From NCBI RefSeq assembly GCF_001307195.1, contig NZ_CP012808.1, positions 1,922,001 through 1,986,000 on the forward strand: a stretch of 64,000 nt of DNA, given 5' to 3'. Shown piece after piece: positions 15,823 to 23,830 of the stretch (position 1 is the stretch's first letter; each line of letters starts with the position of its first letter). Source of the DNA: Acinetobacter equi. Lineage in GTDB: Bacteria > Pseudomonadota > Gammaproteobacteria > Pseudomonadales > Moraxellaceae. The notes under the pieces were generated by a model. That model had not been told where the DNA came from and searched no databases. It was given only the letters and a program-made list of their open reading frames with translations. Made by a program: the position numbers and the translations under genes.

Positions 15823-16258
15823 TTTAATCTTCTTTACTTTGTGAAGGAGTATTCACCTTACAGATTTGATGACACTTACACTAAGGTAGTTTAGAGAGGG
15901 GGGAGTAGATATTTGTTATTCAGTAAGTGTTTATATCGACATGATATTTCACTAAGAAAATTAACTATATATTAATTGTTGATTTAGATTGCTTTAACTA
16001 GGTTCATAGAGTCCTATGAATTCAAGTAAAGCTACATAATTAAGACAAATGTGTGAATATATAATTTTGATGTAAGAGTAAAGCTGAAACAGGGCAGACC
16101 ATTAGCAATAATGAATTGGCTTTTATCCAATTAACACTATTGATGAACCATAGTTTATTTGATGAGTTACATAATACGGTGGCTTGATATGGTCAACAAA
16201 ATAGAAGCAACAAAGAATCTTAAAAACAAATAACGAAACTAAAAAATGAAGGAATAAT
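15823..16258. other. Intergenic region with a decayed coding fragment
   Basis: No intact gene. Around 16085-16189 one plus-strand frame reads like a protein C-terminus (TISNNELAFIQLTLLMNHSL, then FDELHNTVA, stop) without a start, so it is probably a remnant of a lost gene. AAGGAATAAT at the end is the ribosome-binding site of the 16259 gene. Confidence 0.4.
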
Positions 16259-16825
16259 ATGAATAATTCAATTTCCCCTCCTATAAAAAAGATCAATACA
16301 AGTGATTTAATTCCATACGTGAATAATTCACGTATTCATAGTGAAGAGCAGGTTTTACAAATTGCTGCATCCATTAAAGAGTTTGGCTTTTTAAATCCAA
16401 TTATTATTGATGGTCACAATGGCATTATTGCTGGTCATGGTCGTGTCATGGCTGCAAAAAAACTCAAAATTAAAGAATTACCCTGTATTGATGCGTCACA
16501 TTTAAGTGAGGCTCAAAATGGATCTCCATTTATTCCACCTATAGATAAACCTTGGTGCCGAATTTCAATTGATTATCACAGTACTCAGTTTTCAGGCTTT
16601 GGTAACCGGGCGAAGTTTAGAGATTTTGGCATGATTTCAATTCAATGCTTTGTACCTAAAAATACAGGGACCTTAGTTTTAATGAGGGTATGTCAGGAGT
16701 GGCGTGATTTACTAGAAGGAAAAAGCATTGAACACTTGGAGGTTTATATAGTCCATGCGCCACAAAATATTGATGATGATAATTTCTATGGAAAAATCAT
16801 GAGAGCTGAGTTTCGAGTGAACTAG
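16259..16825 (+). CDS. Chimeric ParB-like / phage tail-terminator gene
   Basis: 188 residues made of two unrelated halves. Residues 1-86 are a ParB/Srx N-terminal domain as found in phage DNA methylase or packaging regions (NSRIHSEEQVLQIAASIKEF, then IIAGHGRVMAAKKL, LPCIDASHLSEAQ). From residue 87 (FIPPIDKPWCRISIDY ... FGMISIQCFVPKNTGTL) it reads as a lambdoid tail-terminator protein (DUF4128-like). The join near base 16517 is in frame. I infer a deletion that removed terminase, portal, capsid and the start of the tail genes. The fusion is unlikely to perform either original function. Confidence 0.7.
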   Translation: MNNSISPPIKKINTSDLIPYVNNSRIHSEEQVLQIAASIKEFGFLNPIIIDGHNGIIAGHGRVMAAKKLKIKELPCIDASHLSEAQNGSPFIPPIDKPWCRISIDYHSTQFSGFGNRAKFRDFGMISIQCFVPKNTGTLVLMRVCQEWRDLLEGKSIEHLEVYIVHAPQNIDDDNFYGKIMRAEFRVN

Positions 16826-16851
16826 CGATATTACCCAACAAACCGTTACAA

Positions 16852-16883
16852 GCCCTGATCTTTAATTGGATTGGGGTTTTTTT
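16852..16883 (+). terminator. Probable rho-independent terminator
   Basis: CCCTGATC ... GGATTGGGG imperfect stem followed by TTTTTTT, just after the chimeric gene. Confidence 0.55.
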
Positions 16884-16902
16884 ATGCCTGAAATATGGCA
16901 AC

Positions 16903-16979
16903 CACTGGCTAGGGTAGCTCCCGAAACAAAGATGGTCTTATGACTACTCATCATCTTTCGCCAGTGTTTTCTTTTTTAT
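16903..16979 (+). ncRNA. Candidate small RNA with three-way-junction fold
   Basis: CACTGGC (16903-16909) pairs with GCCAGTG (16960-16966). Inside are GGG-TAGCT-CCC (16912-16922) and AAAGATG (16928-16934) pairing with CATCTTT (16952-16958). The closing stem is followed by TTTTCTTTTTT, a terminator-like tail. Nothing open codes through it. It sits between the terminator of the chimeric gene and the antirepressor. No known RNA family is recognised. Confidence 0.45.
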
Positions 16980-17026
16980 AAATATCTGTTTTTAAAGGTT
17001 AACGCAAAGTTGCGTCAATAAGTTTT

Positions 17027-17083
17027 GCCATACAGATGTGTTTCGTTACCACATGTCTGTGTGGCTTTTTTATTTGGTAACGA
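17027..17083 (+). promoter_or_regulatory. Terminator/antiterminator-like leader of the antirepressor gene
   Basis: GCCATACAGATGTG (17027-17040) pairs with CACATGTCTGTGTGGC (17050-17065) followed by TTTTTT, an intrinsic terminator 11 bp before the ribosome-binding region. Its loop and the first bases of the 3' arm, TCGTTACCA (17043-17051), are perfectly complementary to TGGTAACGA (17075-17083). The two structures are mutually exclusive, the layout of an attenuator. Confidence 0.5.
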
Positions 17084-17093
17084 GGTAAACGAA

Positions 17094-17726
17094 ATGAATG
17101 CATTAGTAAATATTGAAAATCAAACTCCATTTATTGAGGTTGAATTAAACGGAAAAATTCAATTAGGTGTGAATGCTCGTGATTTGCACAAAATGCTAGA
17201 AGTTAAAGCTGATTTTTCACATTGGATTAAACGACGAATCACCCAATGTAAATTTGAAGAAAATTATGACTTTATTAAGCTCGTCAAAAAAAACGAGCTT
17301 TCCAAGACTGGTCAATGGGTGACTGATTACATCATTTCAGTAGATATGACCAAGCACCTTGGAATGATGGAGCGTAATGAAAAAGGGCACGAAATTCGCA
17401 AGTATTACATTGAACAAGAAGAAGTAGCTCGTCAGCTTAAAGATGGTTTGCAAATTAAAATCGGCAATATTTCAGCACAATTTGAAATGATTACAAATTC
17501 CCTTTCTGATGCCGCAAGATTTCTTGTAGTACATGGTAAGCAAACGAAGCCACTAGTGGGAAGTCTTGTTTCTTTTTTAGCAAAAAAGGGAGTGATTGAT
17601 ATTAATGAATATATTGAGTTTACGGAACAAACCAAAAAATCAATTACAACTGACAGTGAAGCACTAAATGAGAGAATTGAAATTTATTTTAATTCACACA
17701 TTAATGATTTAAGAAAGCCTGCATAA
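17094..17726 (+). CDS. Phage antirepressor (AntA/AntB-type)
   Basis: A 210-residue protein starting MNALVNIENQTPFIEVELNG; the longer frame upstream runs through the attenuator hairpin and is rejected. The GAGGT site supports this start. Residues about 15-85 (GVNARDLHKMLEVKADFSHW, FEENYDF, ISVDMTKHLGMMERNEKG) match the AntA/AntB antirepressor domain. The C-terminal half is a separate helical domain. Antirepressors inactivate phage repressors. Here it lies within the tail genes, as in some other phages. Confidence 0.85.
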   Translation: MNALVNIENQTPFIEVELNGKIQLGVNARDLHKMLEVKADFSHWIKRRITQCKFEENYDFIKLVKKNELSKTGQWVTDYIISVDMTKHLGMMERNEKGHEIRKYYIEQEEVARQLKDGLQIKIGNISAQFEMITNSLSDAARFLVVHGKQTKPLVGSLVSFLAKKGVIDINEYIEFTEQTKKSITTDSEALNERIEIYFNSHINDLRKPA

Positions 17727-17739
17727 GTGATCTAAATAA

Positions 17740-18081
17740 ATGAGCAACCAAAAATTTACATGGTGCCAAGATTTAGAATCAAACTCACAAACCTCATCAT
17801 TTAATGTTTTAAGCAGTAAATTTGGTGATGGTTATGAGCAAAATACTTCAGTTGGCATCAACAACAAGTCAAGCACTTGGAGCTATACAAAAACAGCAGA
17901 AAAGGCTTTGATCTTAGAGATTAAAGCCTTTTTTGATGCCCATAAGGGGGCAGATTCTTTTCTTTGGGATTCACCAATGGATGGCGAAGTCCGTGTCAAA
18001 ACAGGTGAATATAACCCAGTGTGTTTAGGTGGTGATATTTGGCGAATTTCAACTACATTCACTCAGGTTTTTTATCCATGA
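17740..18081 (+). CDS. Phage minor tail protein M-like
   Basis: A 113-residue protein with the features of lambda gpM: FGDGYEQNTSVGIN in the first half and SFLWDSP ... ISTTFTQVFYP at the end. It is the first of four consecutive tail-tip genes in lambda order (M, L, K, I) and appears intact. The tape-measure and tail-tube genes that should precede it are missing. Confidence 0.85.
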   Translation: MSNQKFTWCQDLESNSQTSSFNVLSSKFGDGYEQNTSVGINNKSSTWSYTKTAEKALILEIKAFFDAHKGADSFLWDSPMDGEVRVKTGEYNPVCLGGDIWRISTTFTQVFYP

Positions 18082-18089
18082 GGTTTTAA

Positions 18090-18995
18090 ATGGCTTTAAA
18101 TAGCGACTTTCAGAAGCTTTATGTTGATGGCTTAATTCAACTGTTTGAACTGGATGCCAGTGCCTTAGGTGCTGGCATTCTTCGTTTTCATGGTCATATT
18201 GCTTATCGAGATTGGGAGAAAATTTATCTCACTGTTGATAATACCAATATCTCCATTGATAGTGAGCAAATTACCGCTGATCAAACTGCATTGATGAGCA
18301 GAACATTTGGACCACTAACGATTGATAATACGTGGATTTCAATTGATAAAAATAATTACTCCATTGACCAAGATCAGCATTTTACTCAACAAGAGAATGT
18401 CACCACAGGTGAGCTTGCTTGGTATCGAGATATTGTTTGGCAAGGTGAAACATTTGAACCAATCGCATTGCAATGTGATGGCTTAGAAATGCGTTCTGAT
18501 GGTAAAGCATCAGCACCAACCTTGACGCTAGCGAATAACTTTCGGGGAGTTCAAGGTGCCATATCTGCCTATTGTTTGCAGTTTAAAGATTTTGTTGGGA
18601 TGAAATTAAAAGTCATTACCACATTGGCCAAATATCTTGATGCTGAGAATTTCACTACAGGTAATTCTTCTGCCCAAAATGAAGCCAAGGAACAACTTTG
18701 GTATATCGAACAAAAGACTTCAGAGAATGCTCAAGCTGTGACTTTTGAACTTTCAAATCCGATTGATTTTGAGGGCTTAAAAATACCGGTTCGACAGATT
18801 TCAAATTACTGTCAATGGGAGTATCGCTCTGAAGAATGTGGTTATACCGGTGCAGAATTATTTACCCACAAAGATGAACCGACAGATCGACTTTTATTAG
18901 ACCAATGCTCAAAACGCTTATCAGGATGTGAGTGCCGATTTAAAAAAGGCAATGTTCTACGTTTTGGTGGTTTCCCAGCGAGTTCGTTATTATGA
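18090..18995 (+). CDS. Phage minor tail protein L-like
   Basis: A 301-residue protein related to lambda gpL, which forms part of the tail tip. The C-terminal third carries the conserved Cys set (YCQWEYRSEECGYTG, DQCSKRLSGCECRF), which in lambda L binds an iron-sulfur cluster. The N-terminal half contains an insertion with repeated VDNTNISIDS / IDNTWISID elements. GAGG precedes the ATG, and the stop overlaps the next start (ATGA). Confidence 0.88.
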   Translation: MALNSDFQKLYVDGLIQLFELDASALGAGILRFHGHIAYRDWEKIYLTVDNTNISIDSEQITADQTALMSRTFGPLTIDNTWISIDKNNYSIDQDQHFTQQENVTTGELAWYRDIVWQGETFEPIALQCDGLEMRSDGKASAPTLTLANNFRGVQGAISAYCLQFKDFVGMKLKVITTLAKYLDAENFTTGNSSAQNEAKEQLWYIEQKTSENAQAVTFELSNPIDFEGLKIPVRQISNYCQWEYRSEECGYTGAELFTHKDEPTDRLLLDQCSKRLSGCECRFKKGNVLRFGGFPASSLL

Positions 18996-19741
18996 AATTA
19001 ACAACTAAAATGAAGAAAGCGATTTTACAGGATGCCGCACAATGTTTTCCTCAAGAATGCTGTGGCGTGATTGTTGATGGTACTTATATTGCTTGCCGTA
19101 ATCTTTCAGAACATCACGATCAATTTGAAATTCATCCTGAAGATTTGGCCAAAGTTGAGGATTTAGGTGAAATACAAGCTTATGTACATTCGCATCCGAA
19201 TGCCACAGCAAGAGCTTCGGAATTAGATCGACATCAAATCGAACTGCATCAAAAGCCTTGGGTAATTTGTGCGTATCCAGATGTTGAGTTTCAAGTTCAT
19301 CAACCTTTTGGATATAAAGCACCTTTGGTCGGGCGTGATTATTATCATGGCTGGCAAGATTGTTATTCGATTGTTCGAGATTTTTATCAGCGTGAATTCG
19401 GTCTTCAATTGATTGATTTTGAACGTCAAGATCGTTGGTGGGAATCGAAAGATCATGAATCTTTATATTTAAATGGATTTAAACAGGCAGGTTTTGTTGA
19501 GGTGGATCATGTGCAATATGGCGATGTTTTATTGTGTAAAGTTGGTCGAACAGAGCATGTAAATCATGCGGTGATTTATTTAGACCATCAGCCCAATTTA
19601 AAATCAGAAGTAACCAGTTCCTTAGTCGGTGGTCCTTTTATTTTGCATCATCCCTATCAACGAAAGTCAGTCCGTGAAATCTACGGTTCACAGTGGCAAG
19701 AACGTGTTGCTAAGGTCGTACGTCATGTTAAAAACAATTAA
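18992..19741 (+). CDS. Phage tail assembly protein K-like (JAMM plus NlpC/P60)
   Basis: A 249-residue two-domain protein. The N-terminal JAMM metalloprotease motif is complete: Glu in PQECCG and HSH-x7-SxxD in VHSHPNATARASELD (about residues 67-81). The C-terminal NlpC/P60 domain shows Cys in WQDCYSIVRDFY (about 128) and His in EHVNHAVIYLD (about 190). Both catalytic sets look intact. It acts in tail-tip assembly and possibly peptidoglycan cutting during DNA entry. Confidence 0.9.
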   Translation: MKLTTKMKKAILQDAAQCFPQECCGVIVDGTYIACRNLSEHHDQFEIHPEDLAKVEDLGEIQAYVHSHPNATARASELDRHQIELHQKPWVICAYPDVEFQVHQPFGYKAPLVGRDYYHGWQDCYSIVRDFYQREFGLQLIDFERQDRWWESKDHESLYLNGFKQAGFVEVDHVQYGDVLLCKVGRTEHVNHAVIYLDHQPNLKSEVTSSLVGGPFILHHPYQRKSVREIYGSQWQERVAKVVRHVKNN

Positions 19742-20312
19742 GTTATATGGTGTGTTAGCCAAGAAATTTGGCAAAGAATTTAAATTAGATGTCGCAAACA
19801 CAAGAGAAGCGGTCAAAGCTTTATCGATTCAGTTACCCGGTTTTGAACAGTTTATGCTAAATGCACATGAGCGCGGTTTAACATTTGCAATTTGGCAAGA
19901 TGCTCACAATATTGCTGAAGATCAAATAGATTTTGATACCAGTGCCAAAGTCATCAAGATTGTACCGAAAGTGATTGGGGCAGGTGGAGATGGGGTTTTA
20001 AGTACCATTCTCGGTGCTGTTTTAATTGTCGTGGGTGTTGTGGTAACAGGTTTATCTTTTGGTAGTGCTGCTCCTATTGGTGGAGCATTAATTGGTGCTG
20101 GTATTGGAATGATGGTCGGTGGTATTGCTCAAATGCTGATGCCAAAAACAGAGACCAATGATGAGAATCAAGATGGCAATAAAGCCAATAAAGGTTTTGG
20201 TGGTGCAGTCACTACCATTGCTCAAGGTAATCCGGTTCCTGTGCTGTATGGTCAGCGAGAAGTGGGAGGCTTTATTGTCAGTGCTGCTCAATATCCTGAA
20301 GATTTACTTTAA
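19725..20312 (+). CDS. Phage tail assembly protein I-like
   Basis: A 195-residue protein starting MLKTIKLYGVLAKKFG inside the end of the K gene; the much longer upstream frame is an overlap artefact. A ubiquitin-like N-terminus is followed by a very hydrophobic glycine-rich segment (STILGAVLIVVGVVVTGLSF, about 87-106), then a polar tail with GNPVPVLYGQREVGG. This matches lambda gpI. Intact. Confidence 0.88.
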   Translation: MLKTIKLYGVLAKKFGKEFKLDVANTREAVKALSIQLPGFEQFMLNAHERGLTFAIWQDAHNIAEDQIDFDTSAKVIKIVPKVIGAGGDGVLSTILGAVLIVVGVVVTGLSFGSAAPIGGALIGAGIGMMVGGIAQMLMPKTETNDENQDGNKANKGFGGAVTTIAQGNPVPVLYGQREVGGFIVSAAQYPEDLL

Positions 20313-20328
20313 TTTATTTCAAAACTTG

Positions 20329-20350
20329 GACGCTTGAAGCGTCTTTTTTT
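20329..20350 (+). terminator. Rho-independent terminator between tail genes I and J
   Basis: GACGCT-TGA-AGCGTC followed by TTTTTTT that runs straight into the J ATG. Unusual inside a tail operon; it would reduce J expression. Confidence 0.7.
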
Positions 20351-20875
20351 ATGTCTGAGAAAATGATGAATACAGCAAAAATTAAAGGCGCAAAAGGGGG
20401 GTCAAGTAGTACCAAAAGAGCCACGATTGCACCGGATTCAGCCCAATCAAAAACTTACATTAAAATTTTATATGGTTTATCGGAAGGTGAAGTTGAAGGA
20501 TTAGCGAATGGTTTGCAATCAGTCTATTTGGAAAATACCCCCTTACAAAATCCAAGCCTTGAAGATAATTTTGAAAATGTGATTTGTGACTTCCGATACG
20601 GAACGCTTGATCAAGATTATATTGAAGGTTATCCAGATATTTCATCAGAAGTGGCAGTGAATGTTGAACTTAAATCAGATACACCTTGGGTAAGGGCACT
20701 TTCAAATCAAGATCTTGATGCCATTAATATTCGCTTAAAGTGGGGACCTATTCGCCAGACCAATCCGGATAATGGTGATGTATATGGTTATACCATCAAA
20801 TACGCCATAGATTTACAAACGGATGGTGGGACATGGGTTGAGGTTTTAAATGCACAATTATCGGCTCAACAATAG
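20351..20875 (+). pseudogene. Truncated tail-tip protein J (host specificity)
   Basis: 174 residues corresponding only to the N-terminus of lambda J-type tail-tip proteins (IKILYGLSEGEVEGLANGLQ, INIRLKWGPI, YTIKYAIDLQTDGGTWVEVL); complete family members exceed 1000 residues. After NAQLS the frame runs out within a few codons, exactly where the DNA becomes the 5' part of the endolysin gene in another frame. The C-terminal receptor-binding part, tail fibre and holin genes are gone. Clear deletion scar. Confidence 0.8.
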
Positions 20876-20940
20876 CCGCTGCCTTAACAGGTGGCGGTTT
20901 TTTAATATCTGGCGTAAGTGAACAACAGCTTCAAGCCACG

Positions 20941-21384
20941 ATGGCCAAAGAGGGATTTAGCTCAAAACCAATCATACCAGTGAAAGGTGATGTGCCGACG
21001 ATTGGTCCCGGTATTACGGTTTATCCAGATGGTACTCGAGTCAAAATGACGGATCCACCGATTACAAGAAAGCAGGGTCTTGAATACCTAAAAGCGCATA
21101 TGGATCAGGAGGCTCAGCGATTTAATAAAACGCTTTTAAATATTCCAATTTCGCAACAGGAATATGACCTCTATATGGATTTCACCTATCAATATGGCAT
21201 AGGTACTTGGTCTAATTCATCAATGCTTCGCCATTTAAAGCAGGGTAATTATCAACAAGCCTGCGAATCACTTCTTAAATATAAATATGTGGCTAAGCGT
21301 GATTGCTCTATCCGATCTAACAACTGCTATGGCGTATGGACCCGACAAAAAGAACGTTATGACAATTGTATGGGGGCGCAATAA
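20941..21384 (+). CDS. Lambdoid SAR-type lysozyme, N-terminus lost
   Basis: 147 residues from the first ATG, but the same frame extends upstream without a start, reading CTIIGSTIAAALTGGGFLIS, a signal-anchor-release helix. The original start has been deleted at the J junction. The catalytic region is MAKEGFSS ... GITVYPDGT, a glycoside-hydrolase 24-like endolysin, with DFTYQYGIGTW and CYGVWTRQKERYDNC later. Without the SAR segment it could not be exported, so it is probably inactive as a lysis protein. Confidence 0.75.
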   Translation: MAKEGFSSKPIIPVKGDVPTIGPGITVYPDGTRVKMTDPPITRKQGLEYLKAHMDQEAQRFNKTLLNIPISQQEYDLYMDFTYQYGIGTWSNSSMLRHLKQGNYQQACESLLKYKYVAKRDCSIRSNNCYGVWTRQKERYDNCMGAQ

Positions 21385-21741
21385 ATGTATCGAATTTATA
21401 CCATCATTGCTTTAGTTGTTTTATCTCTTATTCAATTTGGCTGTTATTCAAATATGAAGAAAGACCGGGATGCAATTGAAGCCAAGACTGTTCAAAAGTA
21501 TGAAGAAAAACAAGTAAAAGAAGCCAAAGCTTATCAAGAAGCCTTAGCTAAACAGCAAACTACAATTAATAAGTTGAGCGCAGACTATGAAACCGAAAAA
21601 GCCAAATATAAAGTCAAAGTTGAAACAGTCACAAAGTACGTCGATAAAATTGTTGAGCGTGATGTTTATCGGAATGTCTGCATTGATGACGACGGCATGC
21701 ACTCCATCAACTCGCTTATTCAAAGTCGAGGTACCAGCTAA
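21385..21741 (+). CDS. Inner-membrane spanin (Rz-like)
   Basis: A 118-residue protein: an N-terminal membrane helix (IYTIIALVVLSLIQFGCY) followed by a long alpha-helical, Lys/Glu-rich periplasmic domain (about residues 25-90). This is the pattern of Rz i-spanins, which with Rz1 fuse inner and outer membranes at lysis. It starts right after the endolysin stop and contains the Rz1 gene in the +2 frame. Confidence 0.75.
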   Translation: MYRIYTIIALVVLSLIQFGCYSNMKKDRDAIEAKTVQKYEEKQVKEAKAYQEALAKQQTTINKLSADYETEKAKYKVKVETVTKYVDKIVERDVYRNVCIDDDGMHSINSLIQSRGTS

Positions 21742-21895
21742 TTTAATGCAACCTTGCCCACAACTTCAAGAATTGTCAGGTACCACTGGTAAAGATTGGA
21801 TGAAATGGGGAGTGGATACGGTTGATAAGTACAATCAATGTGCAATGCAAGTTGATGCTTGGATAGAGGTGGGGAAGCTTTTAAAACAGAAATAA
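21587..21895 (+). CDS. Outer-membrane spanin lipoprotein (Rz1-like), overlapping Rz
   Basis: The frame overlaps the Rz gene in a different phase. A lipoprotein signal (KLLSVMFIGMSALMTTAC) ends at a lipobox Cys, and the mature part contains PANLMQPCPQL, typical of Rz1-like proteins. Starts at 21587, 21662 or 21674 are possible; the first gives a full n-region. The embedded/overlapping architecture is the classical Rz/Rz1 arrangement. Confidence 0.7.
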   Translation: MKPKKPNIKSKLKQSQSTSIKLLSVMFIGMSALMTTACTPSTRLFKVEVPANLMQPCPQLQELSGTTGKDWMKWGVDTVDKYNQCAMQVDAWIEVGKLLKQK

Positions 21896-21897
21896 TA

Positions 21898-22161
21898 TTA
21901 ATACGATTTATATAGGTTATCTCTATATGCGAGACTAACATCAAATGAGTGTAATGGCATATGTTTGGTTTTTCGACCACTCATACGTTTACGCCAAAGT
22001 TTAAAGTTAGTAGATTTTAAATTATTACGCATTAGAGTAATTACTGCTGATTCATTTAGATTATATTGTTGTTGTATAGCATCAAAAGGGGTTTTATTTT
22101 CCCAAGCCATTTCAATAATACGCGATAAATCGGCTGTTGATAAAAGATTGGTGATTTTCAT
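21898..22161 (-). CDS. DUF2805 / TIGR03643-like protein
   Basis: An 87-residue protein (MKITNLLSTADLSRIIEMAW...) with the family features: IIEMAWENKTPFDAIQQQYN then NESAVITLMR and FKLWRKRMSGRKTKH. It is a small basic helix-turn-helix-like protein found in host chromosomes; function unknown. It converges on the spanin genes, marking the right limit of recognisable phage DNA. Confidence 0.75.
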   Translation of the reverse strand: MKITNLLSTADLSRIIEMAWENKTPFDAIQQQYNLNESAVITLMRNNLKSTNFKLWRKRMSGRKTKHMPLHSFDVSLAYRDNLYKSY

Positions 22162-22240
22162 AATTAGCAACTATATATTTATGAGAGAATGAATTTTTTA
22201 ATGAATTTATTCTGTCGAATTAATAATGTTATATTGAGTT

Positions 22241-22441
22241 TTATATTACTCTGTAAATTTTACCTGAAAACTTGCTTTTAAAAAGTAAATCAAAGCTTGG
22301 TTTTATATCTTCATTTTTTATTGTTAAAAAACAGATGTTAGTTGGTGTTTTTGTGTTGATTGATATATTATCTTCATATGTGGCGATAACATAATATATT
22401 TTATTAAATTGATCCTTGACTATTATTTCAAAAAATTTCAT
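22241..22441 (-). CDS. 66-residue small protein, paralogue of 25948 gene
   Basis: MKFFEIIVKDQFNKIYYVIA... aligns end to end with the product of 25948-26148. Shared positions are VKDQF, Y-x-x-IAT, F-x-T, E-x-I-x-PS-x-D and a final KI-x-x-V. AAAAGGG precedes the start. It appears to be a small soluble beta-rich protein. No known family. Confidence 0.6.
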   Translation of the reverse strand: MKFFEIIVKDQFNKIYYVIATYEDNISINTKTPTNICFLTIKNEDIKPSFDLLFKSKFSGKIYRVI

Positions 22442-22613
22442 AATAAACCCTTTTTAAATAATTTTTTTAAAGAAAATATAAAATTCATATACTAAATGTT
22501 TCTTTTAATTTTAATTCGAATCAAGATAAAAGAATAAAAATTGTATTTTTCTATATTGGTTGTCATTATTATTTTTAAACCTTTAGTTGAATTTATTAAT
22601 ATGTTTTTCATAA

Positions 22614-22838
22614 TTATGGCCTGAAGTTGAATTTGTGTATATGATCCATTATTAACCATATGTGATTGTTTATATTTACTTTATTTCCTCTTAAAATATG
22701 AATGTCTTTTCCGAAAAAATCCGTAATATTTATAAGACAGTCATCTTTATCATAGTTTGCCCAAAGACATCTATAATTTTGTGTTTGATTATTATATAAA
22801 GTAATTATTTTTCTAGATTTCACTAGATTTGTATTCAT
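22614..22838 (-). CDS. Small hypothetical protein
   Basis: A 74-residue protein (MNTNLVKSRKIITLYNNQTQ...) with a near-consensus AAGGAG ribosome-binding site. Basic N-terminus, alternating hydrophobic residues, possibly a beta-sheet fold like the neighbouring small proteins. No family recognised. Preceded by the terminator of the next leftward gene, so it is monocistronic. Confidence 0.6.
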   Translation of the reverse strand: MNTNLVKSRKIITLYNNQTQNYRCLWANYDKDDCLINITDFFGKDIHILRGNKVNINNHIWLIMDHIHKFNFRP

Positions 22839-22856
22839 TTTTATACTCCTTAATTT

Positions 22857-22885
22857 AAATTAAAGGGATTATATCCCTTTAATTT
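22857..22885 (-). terminator. Terminator-like hairpin
   Basis: AAATTAAAGGGA-TTATA-TCCCTTTAATTT, a perfect 12-bp stem between two leftward small genes. The flanks are AT-rich on both sides. Confidence 0.6.
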
Positions 22886-22913
22886 TAAAAATTAATATTT
22901 TAAATTAATATGA

Positions 22914-23090
22914 TTATTTTGGAATTTCAGTATGTTCTTTAAGAATTTCCGCACTAGAATCTTTAATTTCAACATCCTCATTTTTATTTTCTTTAACAGT
23001 GTGATTTGTGTTTTTGATATCCTCCTTTTTAATTTCTTTGTTAGTTGTTTTAGGGGTGCAGCAATTAAGATTTTTTCTAAAATTAAACAT
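22914..23090 (-). CDS. Small Lys/Glu-rich hypothetical protein
   Basis: 58 residues from MFNFRKNLNCCTPKTT; an ATG twelve codons upstream is possible but has no better site. After a CC pair the chain is almost entirely Lys, Glu, Asn and Thr and is probably disordered. Weak AGAG ribosome-binding site. Function unknown. Confidence 0.4.
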   Translation of the reverse strand: MFNFRKNLNCCTPKTTNKEIKKEDIKNTNHTVKENKNEDVEIKDSSAEILKEHTEIPK

Positions 23091-23357
23091 AATTTTTACT
23101 CTGTTTGTCATTATTATTGATGACAACCTTAGAATGTTCCTTTTTTTGATTAATAGATATAATGTATATGTATCAATATATATGTATCAGAGATTGTTAT
23201 TGATTTTTTGAAGTATTTTTATTATTATTATTTTTTATTTTGTAAGTTAAGATTTTGTGATTTTTGTTTATAAGTTGATTTTAGTTTATATTGGATTTAA
23301 TAATGACTTAAAATAGATATCTACCTGATATAATATCTTAAATAACCCGAATCCTGC

Positions 23358-23801
23358 TTAAGCCAATGATTCCATAATGTGAATTATTGGCTTATTTGAA
23401 TGCGTAATTTGATATGCACATAACGATGTGTAAATCCCGCTTAGAAATCCATGAATACTACGTGCTTTACTCGTGACCAAATTGTATTTCCCTTTTAATA
23501 AGCTGAATAACGTTTCTATCTTGTTACGTTGTCTTAAGTGATATTCATCTGATGCAGTAAGCTGAATTGTCTGCATGTTTTTCCGATGATAGGTAATCAA
23601 ATCAACACTTTTCTTTTTTAATCTGATTTTTAAATCTTGGCTAATGTAGCCACGATCCGCATAAATCTTCGCTTCTAAACCGTAAACCAATTGCTCAACC
23701 ATTTTAATGTCAGCAACATGGCCATTTGATAAAGCTGAACATGCTATTTCACCCAATTGATTCATCGCAATATGTAATTTACAGCCATAAAACCAGCCCA
23801 T
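23358..23801 (-). pseudogene. IS982-family transposase, C-terminal part
   Basis: 147 residues (MGWFYGCKLHIAMNQLGEI ... RQRNKIETLFSLLKGKYNL). It contains the second and third acidic catalytic regions (IYADRGYIS and KIETLFSLLK). It continues in another frame from the N-terminal part at 23831-24226. Restoring one A at 23860-23863 would join them. Confidence 0.8.
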
Positions 23802-23830
23802 CGAACTTTTACCACGAGTTGCTATTTTAG

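Noticed and set aside
19005-19456. Antisense frames across the tail K gene
   Set aside because: The sense frame carries complete JAMM and NlpC motifs; the antisense products have no family features.
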